Shown: positions 10,619 to 19,810 of the stretch, piece by piece
Layout: each line of letters starts with the position of its first letter
Numbering within the stretch: the first letter of the stretch is position 1
Virus record (IMG/VR): IMGVR_UViG_3300027797_000126
Coordinates: 1 to 25,366 of that record
DNA from: a virus
Length of the DNA stretch: 25,366 nucleotides
Direction: 5' to 3' (one strand)
The notes under the pieces: generated by a model
What the model was told of the DNA's origin: nothing
The model's input: only the letters and a program-made list of their open reading frames with translations
Databases searched by the model: none
Program-made: the position numbers and the translations under genes

Positions 10619-12931
10619 TTACAAACCAGTTTTTACAGGATTGCCACTGCCGTCACTTAATATGCCGCCACTTCCGGTATTAACAATTTTGCGTTGTAAT
10701 TGGCCGAGGAAGCATTCATAAAAACCTTTTTTCTTAGCATATATATCTGGAGTACAAAAGCCAACTGCATGTATTGCTTTTTCCACATAGCCTGGATCAG
10801 TTTGGGTAGCCTTAACTCTATCTAACATATACTTTACACTTACTTCTGCTGCAATTGTAGGATCATTTAACAGAGTAGGATTGTTTATTAAATCTTTTCC
10901 AATCATTGTACCATATTTGGTATAGTTGCTTCTACCTGTTAACTGAATATAACCACGACCTATGTATTTTTGGCCGTCACCTTGTTGAGTGTTTCCTAAT
11001 CCTTTGCCCGTTGCTGTTGTATAACCATACAAAAATTCAGGTAGACTGTTATTAGGATTGCCAGCATATTGTTGTGCAAGAGCAGTATTACCGTTAAAAA
11101 CACTGGGAAATACTTGTAATAACCTATCTACACTATAATTAAATCCTTCTTCAACTAGGTTCCAGCGGCACTCACCGCCTGCAATTCCTAATAATGCTGC
11201 CACAGCATTAGGACTTGTTATACCATATTTTACACATGCTGCTTTAATTGCAGCAATTCCCTGAGCCGCTGAAGATGCATTAATCTCTTTAGAATATTCA
11301 GGAGTACAAGTTCCCGGAATAACTTCAGGCTGATTTGCAAGTTCTTGGGTACCGGCAGCAGGATTAGGAGGAACTCCAGCAGCGACCCTAGTGCTTGCAG
11401 GAGAGCTATCTGTAGATGGAACATCTGCAAGAGTAACATCAGTTGCATTGGAATCAACTTTAGTACTATTAATATTTTCATGTTGAGGCCAAGGTTCGTG
11501 AGTTGGAACACGTTGCATTATAGTTTTAATAGTACCTGTATTATAAAATTTACCATCACTCCACCCATATGTAACTTGTTTGTTAGGTAAACTGAATATG
11601 GTAAGTTTAGGAGGAATACTTGCAGAACTTATTGCGGCAGGAGCAGCCGCACTAGGACCATTTAAATGAATTTTTGAACCAGATACCAGTATATTGCCAT
11701 TAGCTCCTAAATTAAGAACAGAAGCTGTACCTAAACTTATACTACCCTCGGCTGCTATTCCAAATGCAGCTTTAGTTTCAAAATTAACAGCAGCAACAGC
11801 TTCAACTTCATAGCTTGCACCTACCGTTATTTTTGATGACGATCCAATTGTTTCATCATGCGAACCCCTTAATGCAATTTTTTGATCACCATCAACTACA
11901 AGATAATTGTATCCTGTTATATTTGTTTCCATATTTTTTCCAGCACGAACATTTATATTTCGACCTGCTTCAAAGTTAATATCACGGTCGGCCCGGAAGT
12001 TGAAATCGTTTTCACTATGAATGCTAATACTATCAGCAGAAAAAATATCAATCTTACCATTACTAGTCAGCTCAATCCAAGCAGTACCTTTACTGTTAGC
12101 AATATAAACTAAATCTTGACTATTGTGCATTAGTATTTGGTGACCTGTTCTAGTTCTCAATCGAATTAACTCATTTTGCCCATTAACATCACCATCATCC
12201 ATAACAAAACTGCTACCACCTAATCTACTCACTGGTGCTTGTTTGTTTCCTGTATATCCAATCTTTCCTCGTTTTGCTCCCGGACTGTCATCAAGTGGGC
12301 CTGGGGTACTTATTCCGAATACGCCACTAGGTACTTCTCGTCTTGCACTACTAGAAGTAACTCCTCGGGTAGTATCTAATAATAACCCTTGTTGGACTAA
12401 TCTATCTGCAAAAGGATGTACAGGTTTAGCAAATCTTTCTACATTAGGATTTTCTAACTTCTTAGAACTTTTATGAAATTCTGCAACAGGTAAGTAATCT
12501 GTTCCGTACTTTCTTCTTTGTTCTTCTGTAATTGCAACTTGTTTACTAGCAGCAATACCAGGTATCATGTGATTTTGAAAAACATCAGGAACGCATCCCA
12601 TCCAATATCCTTGATTTGGGTCGCCATCAATAAAAATAACCATGACTGTTGTACCAATGTCCGGAGGAACTGCCCAAAATCCGTAACTTTTTTGCACATC
12701 ATTAAAATCACTACTATTATTACCTTCGTGCCTAATAGATGTGTTGCCTGCAAATGGGCTTAGATAACGAACCAGAAAAGTTTCACCTTGAGTTTTAACA
12801 GAATTAGATATACCTTTAATTAAAGCAACTTCAAGTCCTCCCATGTAGGTAGGATCGAGATGGTTAGTAACTTCTGCAAGAAATGGACCTGGAGTAGGTA
12901 AAGGAGCACGTTGTCTTGTTTCTTCTGCCAT
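10619..12931 (-). CDS. 5: Baseplate hub spike gp5 with C-terminal GH19-like lysozyme domain
   Basis: The 770-residue protein is a gp5/VgrG-type hub spike. Residues about 10-125 form the OB-fold domain (GFWAVPPDIGTTVMVIFIDG, then GYWMGCVPD). Residues about 250-430 are the repetitive triple-stranded beta-helix, with alternating I/V-x-I/V-x strands (KIDIFSADSISIHSENDFNF). An Ala/Pro/Ser/Thr-rich linker follows. Residues about 550-750 look like a glycoside hydrolase family 19 domain: GRGYIQLTGRSNY (658-670) is the family signature, and E587 in GGEC plus E594/E595 are the candidate catalytic acids. In T4 gp5 a different lysozyme is inserted between the OB-fold and the helix; here the enzyme sits at the C-terminus. 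It would open the cell wall during injection. It starts three bases after the putative hub gene, with no strong ribosome site. Confidence 0.92.
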   Translation of the reverse strand: MAEETRQRAPLPTPGPFLAEVTNHLDPTYMGGLEVALIKGISNSVKTQGETFLVRYLSPFAGNTSIRHEGNNSSDFNDVQKSYGFWAVPPDIGTTVMVIFIDGDPNQGYWMGCVPDVFQNHMIPGIAASKQVAITEEQRRKYGTDYLPVAEFHKSSKKLENPNVERFAKPVHPFADRLVQQGLLLDTTRGVTSSSARREVPSGVFGISTPGPLDDSPGAKRGKIGYTGNKQAPVSRLGGSSFVMDDGDVNGQNELIRLRTRTGHQILMHNSQDLVYIANSKGTAWIELTSNGKIDIFSADSISIHSENDFNFRADRDINFEAGRNINVRAGKNMETNITGYNYLVVDGDQKIALRGSHDETIGSSSKITVGASYEVEAVAAVNFETKAAFGIAAEGSISLGTASVLNLGANGNILVSGSKIHLNGPSAAAPAAISSASIPPKLTIFSLPNKQVTYGWSDGKFYNTGTIKTIMQRVPTHEPWPQHENINSTKVDSNATDVTLADVPSTDSSPASTRVAAGVPPNPAAGTQELANQPEVIPGTCTPEYSKEINASSAAQGIAAIKAACVKYGITSPNAVAALLGIAGGECRWNLVEEGFNYSVDRLLQVFPSVFNGNTALAQQYAGNPNNSLPEFLYGYTTATGKGLGNTQQGDGQKYIGRGYIQLTGRSNYTKYGTMIGKDLINNPTLLNDPTIAAEVSVKYMLDRVKATQTDPGYVEKAIHAVGFCTPDIYAKKKGFYECFLGQLQRKIVNTGSGGILSDGSGNPVKTGL

Positions 12932-12934
12932 AAT

Positions 12935-15900
12935 TTATGATTTTAATAAAATTGCCGGTAGTCCTAATCTTTCTCTAACTATAGGATCGGTACCAGTATA
13001 GGGAGGTGCATTGGGATCGCTTAGATTGTTTACTAGTTTATCCAGTGGACTTACACTTGCAGAACTCCCGTACTTAGAACTTACCGACCCTAATAAGTTT
13101 TTATCCACTATAGGAATTGATCCTGTCAATCCAAATAATTGAGAATTAGCAGAAGAAAACTTATCTTTGATAACATTAGCATCAACTGCATTAAATTGAC
13201 CAGGAACATTAGAAAACAAGTTAGTTTGTGCTGTGGGTATATTAGCTAATGCAGATGCAACAACTCCTGCAGGTAATAACTTTTCAGATATCCCTTTAAC
13301 ATTATTTACTCCATACAAGTTTGCTAACGCAGTTGCGCCACCTTTTGCAACTACTTCTTTAACATATGCAATGTTAACCCCCGGAGCAGGTGCAACAGAA
13401 TATGGTGTTGTAGGAGGAATATTTTTTATTTTACTAGAAGATATATAATCCAATACAACTCCACTATTGGCAGCTTGAACAAGATTAACTCCTTCGGGTA
13501 TATTTTTTCCAAAATTTGAAATTTGATTTAAAATTTTACTTTGATATTTATTTCCAAGGCCAGACAATTGTGCAGTATCTAATCCTACTTGAGCCCCAAT
13601 GGCTGCAGGGTCGGCAGGGGTTCCACGCATTGACAAAATTTTATTGCCAATATCTTTAGCAAATGGAGATATGTTAGTTCCTAAACTGTTAACTATACCA
13701 ATTGCAGAAACTCCTAATTCTTTAGTTGCTCCTGCTATACTACTAACTGACCCACTTTCTAAAGATGTTGGATTAATTGTCGATCCGAATTGAATGTCTA
13801 ATGCTGTAGGATCAATAACAATACCTGGTAACTTAACCGTTGCTCCTTCTCCAATTCCAGAACCTATGTTTAATTTTTTAAGGGCAGTAGTTAATGAACG
13901 ATTAGTTATATTAGTAGCAACTCTAGTAACTGCATCAGGTACCGGGCTGTTTCCTGTCAACACATTAGTTGCCGCTGCAATCAGTGCAGCAGAACTTAAT
14001 CCTGTTTGATTTATACTCGCAAGCCCTGAAGAATTTAATCTAATGTTGGATGAAAAATTAGATGGCAATGTTGACCCGAGAACAGACGACCCAGCAGTCA
14101 ATGCTCCTGATTGTGATATTGCTCCTGGTGTTTGCATTAACATTCCAGTTGTAGATCCACCCAATCCGCCGGTAGCTGCTGTAAAATTACTTAATTCTCC
14201 CGGAAGTCCAGGACTAGGTAGTCCTCTGTCAAGTTGTTCCATAGCAGTTGATGAATCTAAGCGTTGACTAGGATTAGAAGATCGTGTAGTATCCGGAATT
14301 ACTTGATTAGATCTAGCAGGAATAGCAATAATTCTATTAGCTGGGTCGCTAACTGGTATATTTTGATCTAATATTTGTCCCGGCATTCTCAAAATTTCTA
14401 ACCGTTGTTTAAACACTCCTTCTTTAAATGTACTTGAACATTTAGTAATTTGATATATTCCACTAAACGGAATAAGTTTAGGATCAAATTTCATTATACC
14501 AGTGTCTGGATCAATATCAATCGGATTTTGAAAATTTATTGTTACTAACACTTGACCAGATATATAATCTGCTTCACCGTCAGTTGTAATACCTCGACTA
14601 TCTGGAATAGGATTATAATTTCCTTGACCGCCGGTAGCAAGGTAAAACGGATCTCCAAGGAGTTCTATTTCTCCGGTAATCATACTTGCTTTAGAATTAA
14701 TAATAGCATTATGCATATTCTTAGCAATAACACTATATGGATCGTTTAATGGTTGCCCAGCATTACCGCCTGTTGATTGTGTTGCAGCCGGTTCAACTTT
14801 TGTAGGTGGGGTCGGAACTTGTTGTTTAGTTTCTGTTTCTATAGATCCAGCAGTTTGTCTAATTTCAGTACCGTTAGTTGGGCCAGCACCAGTTTTTGTA
14901 GACGGAGTATCATTATTTCCCATGGCTGCAGGAACTGCTTCATAAAATAATGTATTAAAATTTAATTTAAAATTTGTTATATCAATATTTTTTCCTGTAT
15001 ATATATAATTGTATTCACGCAAACTCAATTTTGTTAAATTAGCATCGTCAATTTGCTCTTGCCCGTATGTAGGGATACAGGTGTAATGAAGTTTATAGGG
15101 AGTTACTACATAGGTAAATTTTTGAAATGGTTTTTTAGATGTTTTATCAATAATCTTTAAATTTTCTACTTCCATCCTAACCATAAAATAGTTTATCATT
15201 CCATATTTGTCAATATTGGTTTTTACATTTTTTATGATATTTCTAGAATATTCACTATCACGGATAACAGAAGAAATAGCCTCATGTATATTCATCTTTT
15301 CTGCAAATTGCACCACTGTTACTCCGGGAGTATATTTAATTGCTTCCGGTTCATTTGATTGTTGGGCAGCTGTAGGTTGTGTTGTTCCGTTTGTTTTGTA
15401 AGCTGTTGCCTTACACCTGTCCTCTCCAGGATCAGCCATGGAATATAATGCATTATCTTTTAGAATTTCTACCAACTTTGCTTTAGCAATATCATTTTCT
15501 CCAGTTTGAGCGAAAGCTATTGCAGCCTCAGTCATTGGAAGAAGTCCTGACATTTGAGATTTAAATGCATCTGCTCCGCCTTTGCCTCCCATAGCCAATG
15601 CATTTTGCAAACCAAGTTGTGCCTTTTCATTATTCCATCCCGTTGAATCACTCCATTTTGGAAATTTTATAGCATATATATTATGATCGTTACCCAATGA
15701 CACCGACTTTCCATCTTTATCAGACATTGCAACTTGTTCATTTACTTTTAAAATTAGATTATTTAAAATTTCACCAACTGTCAATCCTTCCATTTTTATT
15801 GGTTTTTTAATAACATTAGGTTCGCCAAATGCTCGTTCATTATACGGAACTGCTGAAACTTTATACCTAGTACCACGTTCTGTTATATCAACTTCAATTC

Positions 15901-16654
15901 CAGTAAGACCCATTGGAAAATATCTTTCAGATTTTGGGATTTTTTCAGGTTCTGAAAACTCGCCAGCATCCGGGTATCCCCAAAATTCCATTTTTAAAAG
16001 AAAACCAGCTTGAAGGTAAGACGGATATCCAGCAGCAATGGCGGCGAAATGTAATGCCTCAATAAATCCATTAACACTATATGGTTCAATTACTTCAAAT
16101 TTAATTTGAGAAGGCAATGTACTTCCGCCTTCAGCTGAAAATGCCATTAATGTATCAATTTCTATATTTTCAATAAACATATCAAATCGACCAGGGCTAT
16201 TAGCATTGAACCCTTTTACAGATTCTATTGCTTGTTCAAATCCATAATCTGTCATTTTTTGATCAGTTTGGTCTGAATTATCTATATCTACTCTTCTAGG
16301 ATCTTGGGCAGCAAACTTGTTACGAGCATTGGCAGCTGTTTCTGAAGAAAGCGCAGTTACGGTATTATCTAATACTGTGTTGTTTGATATTGTTAGTTTA
16401 GAATTACCTTTACCGCCTGACTTTAATATAATTAAATCTAATTCACTGGTTCTATATAGTGTAGGATCTGTAAGATGCTCTTTTAACAAACCTGCTAATG
16501 TAAAGTGATATGTAATTGATCTATAAGAATTTAAAATATTTTGCTGTTTAGATTGCTTTACTTGTATTTTATTAACATCACGATCTGCTTTAGCACTATT
16601 ATTAAAAGGATATGTTTCTCGAGTTACAATATCATTTGACCCGGTATCTTCCAT
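12935..16654 (-). CDS. Large baseplate protein, putative hub (gp27 role)
   Basis: This 1239-residue protein lies between gp53 and gp5. I recognise it only as the large protein found at this place in marine T4-like phages. Its folded part covers roughly residues 1-780, with YSVNGFIEALHFAAIAAGYP near 190-215 and YFPMGLTGIEVDITERGTRY further on. At about 725-770 the segment PFSGIYQITKCSSTFKEGVF, followed by RLEILRMPGQ, looks like the closing beta-strands of tail-hub domains (gp27/VgrG type). No separate gp27 is seen in the window, and the gene precedes the spike gene, so a hub role is reasonable but inferred. Residues about 790-1239 are rich in Ser, Ala, Gly, Asn and Pro and look flexible or fibrous. 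The start is six bases after gp53. Confidence 0.7.
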   Translation of the reverse strand: MEDTGSNDIVTRETYPFNNSAKADRDVNKIQVKQSKQQNILNSYRSITYHFTLAGLLKEHLTDPTLYRTSELDLIILKSGGKGNSKLTISNNTVLDNTVTALSSETAANARNKFAAQDPRRVDIDNSDQTDQKMTDYGFEQAIESVKGFNANSPGRFDMFIENIEIDTLMAFSAEGGSTLPSQIKFEVIEPYSVNGFIEALHFAAIAAGYPSYLQAGFLLKMEFWGYPDAGEFSEPEKIPKSERYFPMGLTGIEVDITERGTRYKVSAVPYNERAFGEPNVIKKPIKMEGLTVGEILNNLILKVNEQVAMSDKDGKSVSLGNDHNIYAIKFPKWSDSTGWNNEKAQLGLQNALAMGGKGGADAFKSQMSGLLPMTEAAIAFAQTGENDIAKAKLVEILKDNALYSMADPGEDRCKATAYKTNGTTQPTAAQQSNEPEAIKYTPGVTVVQFAEKMNIHEAISSVIRDSEYSRNIIKNVKTNIDKYGMINYFMVRMEVENLKIIDKTSKKPFQKFTYVVTPYKLHYTCIPTYGQEQIDDANLTKLSLREYNYIYTGKNIDITNFKLNFNTLFYEAVPAAMGNNDTPSTKTGAGPTNGTEIRQTAGSIETETKQQVPTPPTKVEPAATQSTGGNAGQPLNDPYSVIAKNMHNAIINSKASMITGEIELLGDPFYLATGGQGNYNPIPDSRGITTDGEADYISGQVLVTINFQNPIDIDPDTGIMKFDPKLIPFSGIYQITKCSSTFKEGVFKQRLEILRMPGQILDQNIPVSDPANRIIAIPARSNQVIPDTTRSSNPSQRLDSSTAMEQLDRGLPSPGLPGELSNFTAATGGLGGSTTGMLMQTPGAISQSGALTAGSSVLGSTLPSNFSSNIRLNSSGLASINQTGLSSAALIAAATNVLTGNSPVPDAVTRVATNITNRSLTTALKKLNIGSGIGEGATVKLPGIVIDPTALDIQFGSTINPTSLESGSVSSIAGATKELGVSAIGIVNSLGTNISPFAKDIGNKILSMRGTPADPAAIGAQVGLDTAQLSGLGNKYQSKILNQISNFGKNIPEGVNLVQAANSGVVLDYISSSKIKNIPPTTPYSVAPAPGVNIAYVKEVVAKGGATALANLYGVNNVKGISEKLLPAGVVASALANIPTAQTNLFSNVPGQFNAVDANVIKDKFSSANSQLFGLTGSIPIVDKNLLGSVSSKYGSSASVSPLDKLVNNLSDPNAPPYTGTDPIVRERLGLPAILLKS

Positions 16655-16660
16655 TTGAAA

Positions 16661-16957
16661 TTACCCCACTACTCGTTTTAGGGTAGTTGCTTTTGGTAAA
16701 AAGATTTTAATACCGGCTACCATATCAAATACAGGGTCTTTAATTATAGATCTGTTTCTAATAGCAAATACCCACCACAATTGTTGATCACCATATAAGT
16801 CATATGCCAATAAGTCAGGACGAAGTTCATAAGTGGCGGTTAATTCAAACAACACGTCATCACGTTCTTTAGGTATATCTCTAAAATTAATAATATCAAG
16901 ATAATTATTAACTAGTGATGTGTTAAAGTAAGGACTTGTTTTAGTATATGTTGCCAT
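16661..16957 (-). CDS. 53: Baseplate wedge protein gp53 (short form)
   Basis: This 98-residue protein carries the hallmark of T4 gp53, the wedge protein that joins gp6 and gp25: a LysM-like module YDLYGDQQLWWVFAIRNRSI (about residues 53-72), then MVAGIKIFLP. The N-terminus (YTKTSPYFNTSL) is also typical of the family. T4 gp53 is about twice as long, so this is a short form with the core only. The ATG overlaps the stop of the upstream gene by one base (TAATG), so the two are translationally coupled. An AAAGG sequence lies about nine bases before the start. Confidence 0.9.
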   Translation of the reverse strand: MATYTKTSPYFNTSLVNNYLDIINFRDIPKERDDVLFELTATYELRPDLLAYDLYGDQQLWWVFAIRNRSIIKDPVFDMVAGIKIFLPKATTLKRVVG

Positions 16958-17724
16958 TAGATGTAACCTTTATTTTTTAAAGACCCGTCGTTATATCCAG
17001 TCACATTAAATTTTTGAATTTCATTTCTACTATACATAGGAACACATGTGATTGCTATAGTGGATACTGTAGGAACCGAAGTAGTTCCAAATCTGTTATC
17101 TTTAACAATTGTAAAGTAATCCACCGAATCAGTCAGTTCTACTCGATAGCTAACAATAGCAACTGGTACATTATGTAACATAGATTCTCCGTTAGCATAC
17201 AACCTACACACTGGCGGCGGTGCACCACTATCTATATCGCCATCTAGTCCTCCCGAACGCATTCGAGTTAATGAAGTTAATAGTTGCACCGTGGACAAAT
17301 ATAGTTGAGCATCCTCAGCGCTTTCTACAGAAAATTTACCAGTGATTGAAATCCTGCCTATCGAACTCCGTTGATAAAAGTTAATGGAAAAATTGGAATG
17401 AAGGGGTTTTGCTTCAGAATATTCCGCAGAAACATCATAGGAGATACTAGGAGTATATGGAAACAATATACCGCCATTACGTGCAATTGCAAAATTTCCA
17501 CCAGCGCCGCCATCACCACTAAGCCGAGAGGTAATATATTTTGGAGGGACTAACAGCCTAACCCGTGTGTCATCTCTTGATAAATTTCCATTAATATCTT
17601 TAAATATTGTTTGGGCGGGGTGAGGTTTTTTAGGCATTGCACCCTTTGCAACTCCAGGAACGATTCTTTCTCCAAAAGAAAGGCTTTCTTCAAGACTAAC
17701 ACGATCTTCTAAATTGTCTGCCAT
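16957..17724 (-). CDS. 48: Baseplate tail tube cap protein, gp48-like
   Basis: The protein has 255 residues from the ATG at 17724 (MADNLEDRVSLEE). This start is chosen over an upstream ATG at 17757 because AAGGA lies at good spacing before it and the sequence becomes family-like from there. The core VRLLVPPKYITSRLSGDGG, then GGILFPYTPSISYDVSAEYS, and later APPPVCRLYANGESMLHNVP, resembles the tail-tube-like fold of the gp48 tail tube cap in marine T4-like phages. Its role would be to join the baseplate to the first tube ring. T4 has two related proteins, gp48 and gp54, and I cannot exclude gp54. It is the first gene of the minus-strand baseplate operon. Confidence 0.65.
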   Translation of the reverse strand: MADNLEDRVSLEESLSFGERIVPGVAKGAMPKKPHPAQTIFKDINGNLSRDDTRVRLLVPPKYITSRLSGDGGAGGNFAIARNGGILFPYTPSISYDVSAEYSEAKPLHSNFSINFYQRSSIGRISITGKFSVESAEDAQLYLSTVQLLTSLTRMRSGGLDGDIDSGAPPPVCRLYANGESMLHNVPVAIVSYRVELTDSVDYFTIVKDNRFGTTSVPTVSTIAITCVPMYSRNEIQKFNVTGYNDGSLKNKGYI

Positions 17725-17779
17725 ACTATATAATTCCTTGCATAGTATATTTACCATAAATAAAACGCCCCAATAACCA

Positions 17780-17809
17780 TTGACCTTAGCATGTTCAATA
17801 TGCTATAAT
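17780..17809 (+). promoter_or_regulatory. Sigma70-type promoter for gp55
   Basis: The -35 box TTGACC (17780-17785) and the -10 box TATAAT (17804-17809) are separated by 18 bases. Both are near or at the bacterial consensus, and the gp55 ATG follows 25 bases after the -10. This suggests reading by the host polymerase before late sigma is made. An AGGAT ribosome site (17820-17824) precedes the ATG. Confidence 0.7.
17787..17805 (+). repeat. Inverted repeat inside the gp55 promoter, possible operator
   Basis: TAGCAT (17787-17792) and ATGCTA (17800-17805) are perfect 6-base inverted copies separated by seven bases. They occupy the promoter spacer and enter the -10 box. A dimeric repressor or activator bound here would control the promoter. 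This is inference; the repeat itself is seen. Confidence 0.45.
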
Positions 17810-17834
17810 ATCTATTATAAGGATAATAACAACA

Positions 17835-18746
17835 ATGACCGTAAGTTTAATTCCCACAGGAAGAAAAGTAAAATATTTAAACAATAAAGATTTATTAGCA
17901 GAAATCCATCGTAGTAAGTGCTCATTCTCAACATACGAAAAATCAGACTATAGTCAACATGACATAATTTTAACTAATTTAGATAAAATAAACATTAGAA
18001 CCATAGCAGATGCTAAACGTGCTAAAGCCAAGAGATTAGGATTAGCTAAATTTGCAACAGCAAGAGCAAGTGGTGATAAGAAAATTAAACTAGCAGAATG
18101 TACCGAAGACTATAAATCTATAGCAAAAATCGATGTGGTTTTTAGAATTATGACATTCAATCATATTCCACTAGCACCGGGTCGTAAAAAAACAACTAAG
18201 ACAACTGCAGATTCTCATGAAAAAGTAAACTTCCCTCCTTACCAACATTGGAAATTTAACGATACTGACGAATTAGTATGTGTTGGAAAGTCACATTGGA
18301 AAGGCCCGTTAGATACCGGTAAATTTAGCAAAGAGCACGGCCGCATTACAGAAAACTTGGGTAAAATGTATATTAAACTAAGTGAAAGATATGCCCAACG
18401 TAGCAATTGGCGTGGATATACCTATGTAGAAGAAATGAGAGGACAGGCTATTTTGCAATTAAGTCAAATTGGTTTGCAATTTGACGAAAGTAAATCTGAA
18501 AATCCATTTGCTTATTATACAGCCGCAGTAACAAATAGCTTCACTCGTGTACTTAATATAGAAAAGAAGAATCAAAATATCCGAGATGATATGTTAGAAT
18601 CGCACGGATTGACTCCTAGCCTTACTAGACAAAATCAACAGGGCTACGCTGAAGAAACTGCACGTCAGGCTGAATTATATAAAAACTTTAGAATGCCGAA
18701 AAGTGTAGAAGGTGATTTTGAAGAGACTGATGAAACTGACCATTGA
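17835..18746 (+). CDS. 55: Late-transcription sigma factor gp55, with N-terminal extension
   Basis: The 303-residue protein ends in a gp55-like region: residues about 170-260 (MYIKLSERYAQRSNWRGYTY, then VEEMRGQAILQL, NPFAYYTAAVTNSFTRVLN) match the sigma region 2-like core that reads the late -10 box TATAAATA. gp55 directs polymerase to late promoters together with the sliding clamp. T4 gp55 is 185 residues, and this one has about 120 extra at the N-terminus (KYLNNKDLLAEIHRSKCSFS, then many Lys/Arg/Ala), containing a block that I associate with small separate proteins of marine phages. NFPPYQHW (132-139) may mark the start of the usual gp55 part. The acidic tail (EGDFEETDETDH) is unusual. A sigma70-type promoter lies just upstream. 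Confidence 0.85.
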   Translation: MTVSLIPTGRKVKYLNNKDLLAEIHRSKCSFSTYEKSDYSQHDIILTNLDKINIRTIADAKRAKAKRLGLAKFATARASGDKKIKLAECTEDYKSIAKIDVVFRIMTFNHIPLAPGRKKTTKTTADSHEKVNFPPYQHWKFNDTDELVCVGKSHWKGPLDTGKFSKEHGRITENLGKMYIKLSERYAQRSNWRGYTYVEEMRGQAILQLSQIGLQFDESKSENPFAYYTAAVTNSFTRVLNIEKKNQNIRDDMLESHGLTPSLTRQNQQGYAEETARQAELYKNFRMPKSVEGDFEETDETDH

Positions 18747-18771
18747 CTTTTGTCATTTTTTATTGTACAGT
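18743..18771 (+). promoter_or_regulatory. Possible sigma70-type promoter for gp47/gp46
   Basis: TTGACT (18743-18748) and TACAGT (18766-18771) are 17 bases apart, overlapping the gp55 stop and ending 19 bases before the gp47 ATG. The -35 context ACCATTGAC is identical to that of the gp55 promoter at 17777-17784. The -10 is only moderate. Confidence 0.45.
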
Positions 18772-18790
18772 AAAGATAGGAAATTAATAT

Positions 18791-19804
18791 ATGCCCCTAT
18801 TTAAGAAAGTTGCCTGTTTTACAGATATACATTATGGTCTTAAGTCCAATAGTGCTACTCATCTTAGAGATTGTGAAGAATTTGTAGATTGGTTTATTGA
18901 TGAAGCTAAGAAAGCTAGTTGTGAAACATGTATCTTCCTTGGTGATTGGAGTCATAATAGAAATAGTCTCAATCTAATTACGTTAGATACAAGTCTAAGA
19001 TGCTTAGAAAAATTAGGTGCAGCATTCGAACAATTCTTTTGGTTTCCAGGTAATCACGATTTGTTCTATAAAGACAAGCGGGATATCCATAGCAGTGCAT
19101 TTGGACGTCATATTCCTGGCGTAACTGTGGTAGATTGTATCACTGAGTTAGATAACGTTACCCTTGTACCGTGGTTAGTAGGTGATGAATGGAAGAAAAT
19201 GAAGGATATCAAAAGCAAATACGTGTTTGGTCATTTTGAATTACCTAAGTTTTTTATGAATGCAATGGTACAGATGCCCGATCATGGTGAACTTAGGGCA
19301 GAAGACTTTAATGGACCTGATTATATATTCAGTGGTCATTTCCACAAACGGCAAACTAACAATAAAGTAATCTATATTGGTAATGCATTTCCGCACAATT
19401 ATTCAGATGTCGGTGACGACGACCGAGGAATGATGACATTAGAATGGGGCGGAGAACCAAATTTTATTAATTGGAGTAATTGTCCTAAGTATAGATCTAT
19501 TAAACTTAGCGATTTGATAGATCAAAAAGACACAATTATGAAGGGTAAGATGCATTTCAAGGTTAATCTAGATATTGATATTAGTTATGAAGAAGCAAAC
19601 TTTATTAAAGAAACACTTACTGCCGATTATGACATCCGTGAAATAAGTCTTATTCAAGATAAAACAAATTTGGATGGTACTATAGACGACAATCCAGATC
19701 AAACATTCGAAAGCGTTGATCAAATTGTATCTGAACAACTTATTAATATCGAATCAGGACAATTTGACAAAGCTACTCTTTTAGAAATTTACAATAATTT
19801 ATAA
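18791..19804 (+). CDS. 47: Recombination endonuclease subunit gp47 (Mre11-like)
   Basis: The 337-residue protein is a calcineurin-type metallophosphoesterase, the nuclease half of the gp46/gp47 complex (SbcCD/Rad50-Mre11 type). That complex resects DNA ends and supports recombination-dependent replication and host DNA breakdown. All five metal-binding motifs are visible in order: D12-x-H14 (FTDIHYG), GDWSHNR at 51-57, PGNHD at 86-90, GHFE at 147-150 and SGHFHKR at 181-187. The length equals T4 gp47 (339). AGGAAA precedes the ATG by about five bases. It sits six bases before gp46, so the two are co-translated as a pair. Confidence 0.96.
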   Translation: MPLFKKVACFTDIHYGLKSNSATHLRDCEEFVDWFIDEAKKASCETCIFLGDWSHNRNSLNLITLDTSLRCLEKLGAAFEQFFWFPGNHDLFYKDKRDIHSSAFGRHIPGVTVVDCITELDNVTLVPWLVGDEWKKMKDIKSKYVFGHFELPKFFMNAMVQMPDHGELRAEDFNGPDYIFSGHFHKRQTNNKVIYIGNAFPHNYSDVGDDDRGMMTLEWGGEPNFINWSNCPKYRSIKLSDLIDQKDTIMKGKMHFKVNLDIDISYEEANFIKETLTADYDIREISLIQDKTNLDGTIDDNPDQTFESVDQIVSEQLINIESGQFDKATLLEIYNNL

Positions 19805-19810
19805 TAATAC

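Noticed and set aside
17755-17762. CATAAATA late-like box in the divergent region, plus strand
   Set aside because: It is further from gp55 than the clear sigma70-type promoter, and a one-mismatch box is common in AT-rich DNA.
18744-18761. Terminator after gp55 (TGAC/GTCA with a T run)
   Set aside because: The stem has only four pairs and the same bases make a plausible -35 box; I favour the promoter.
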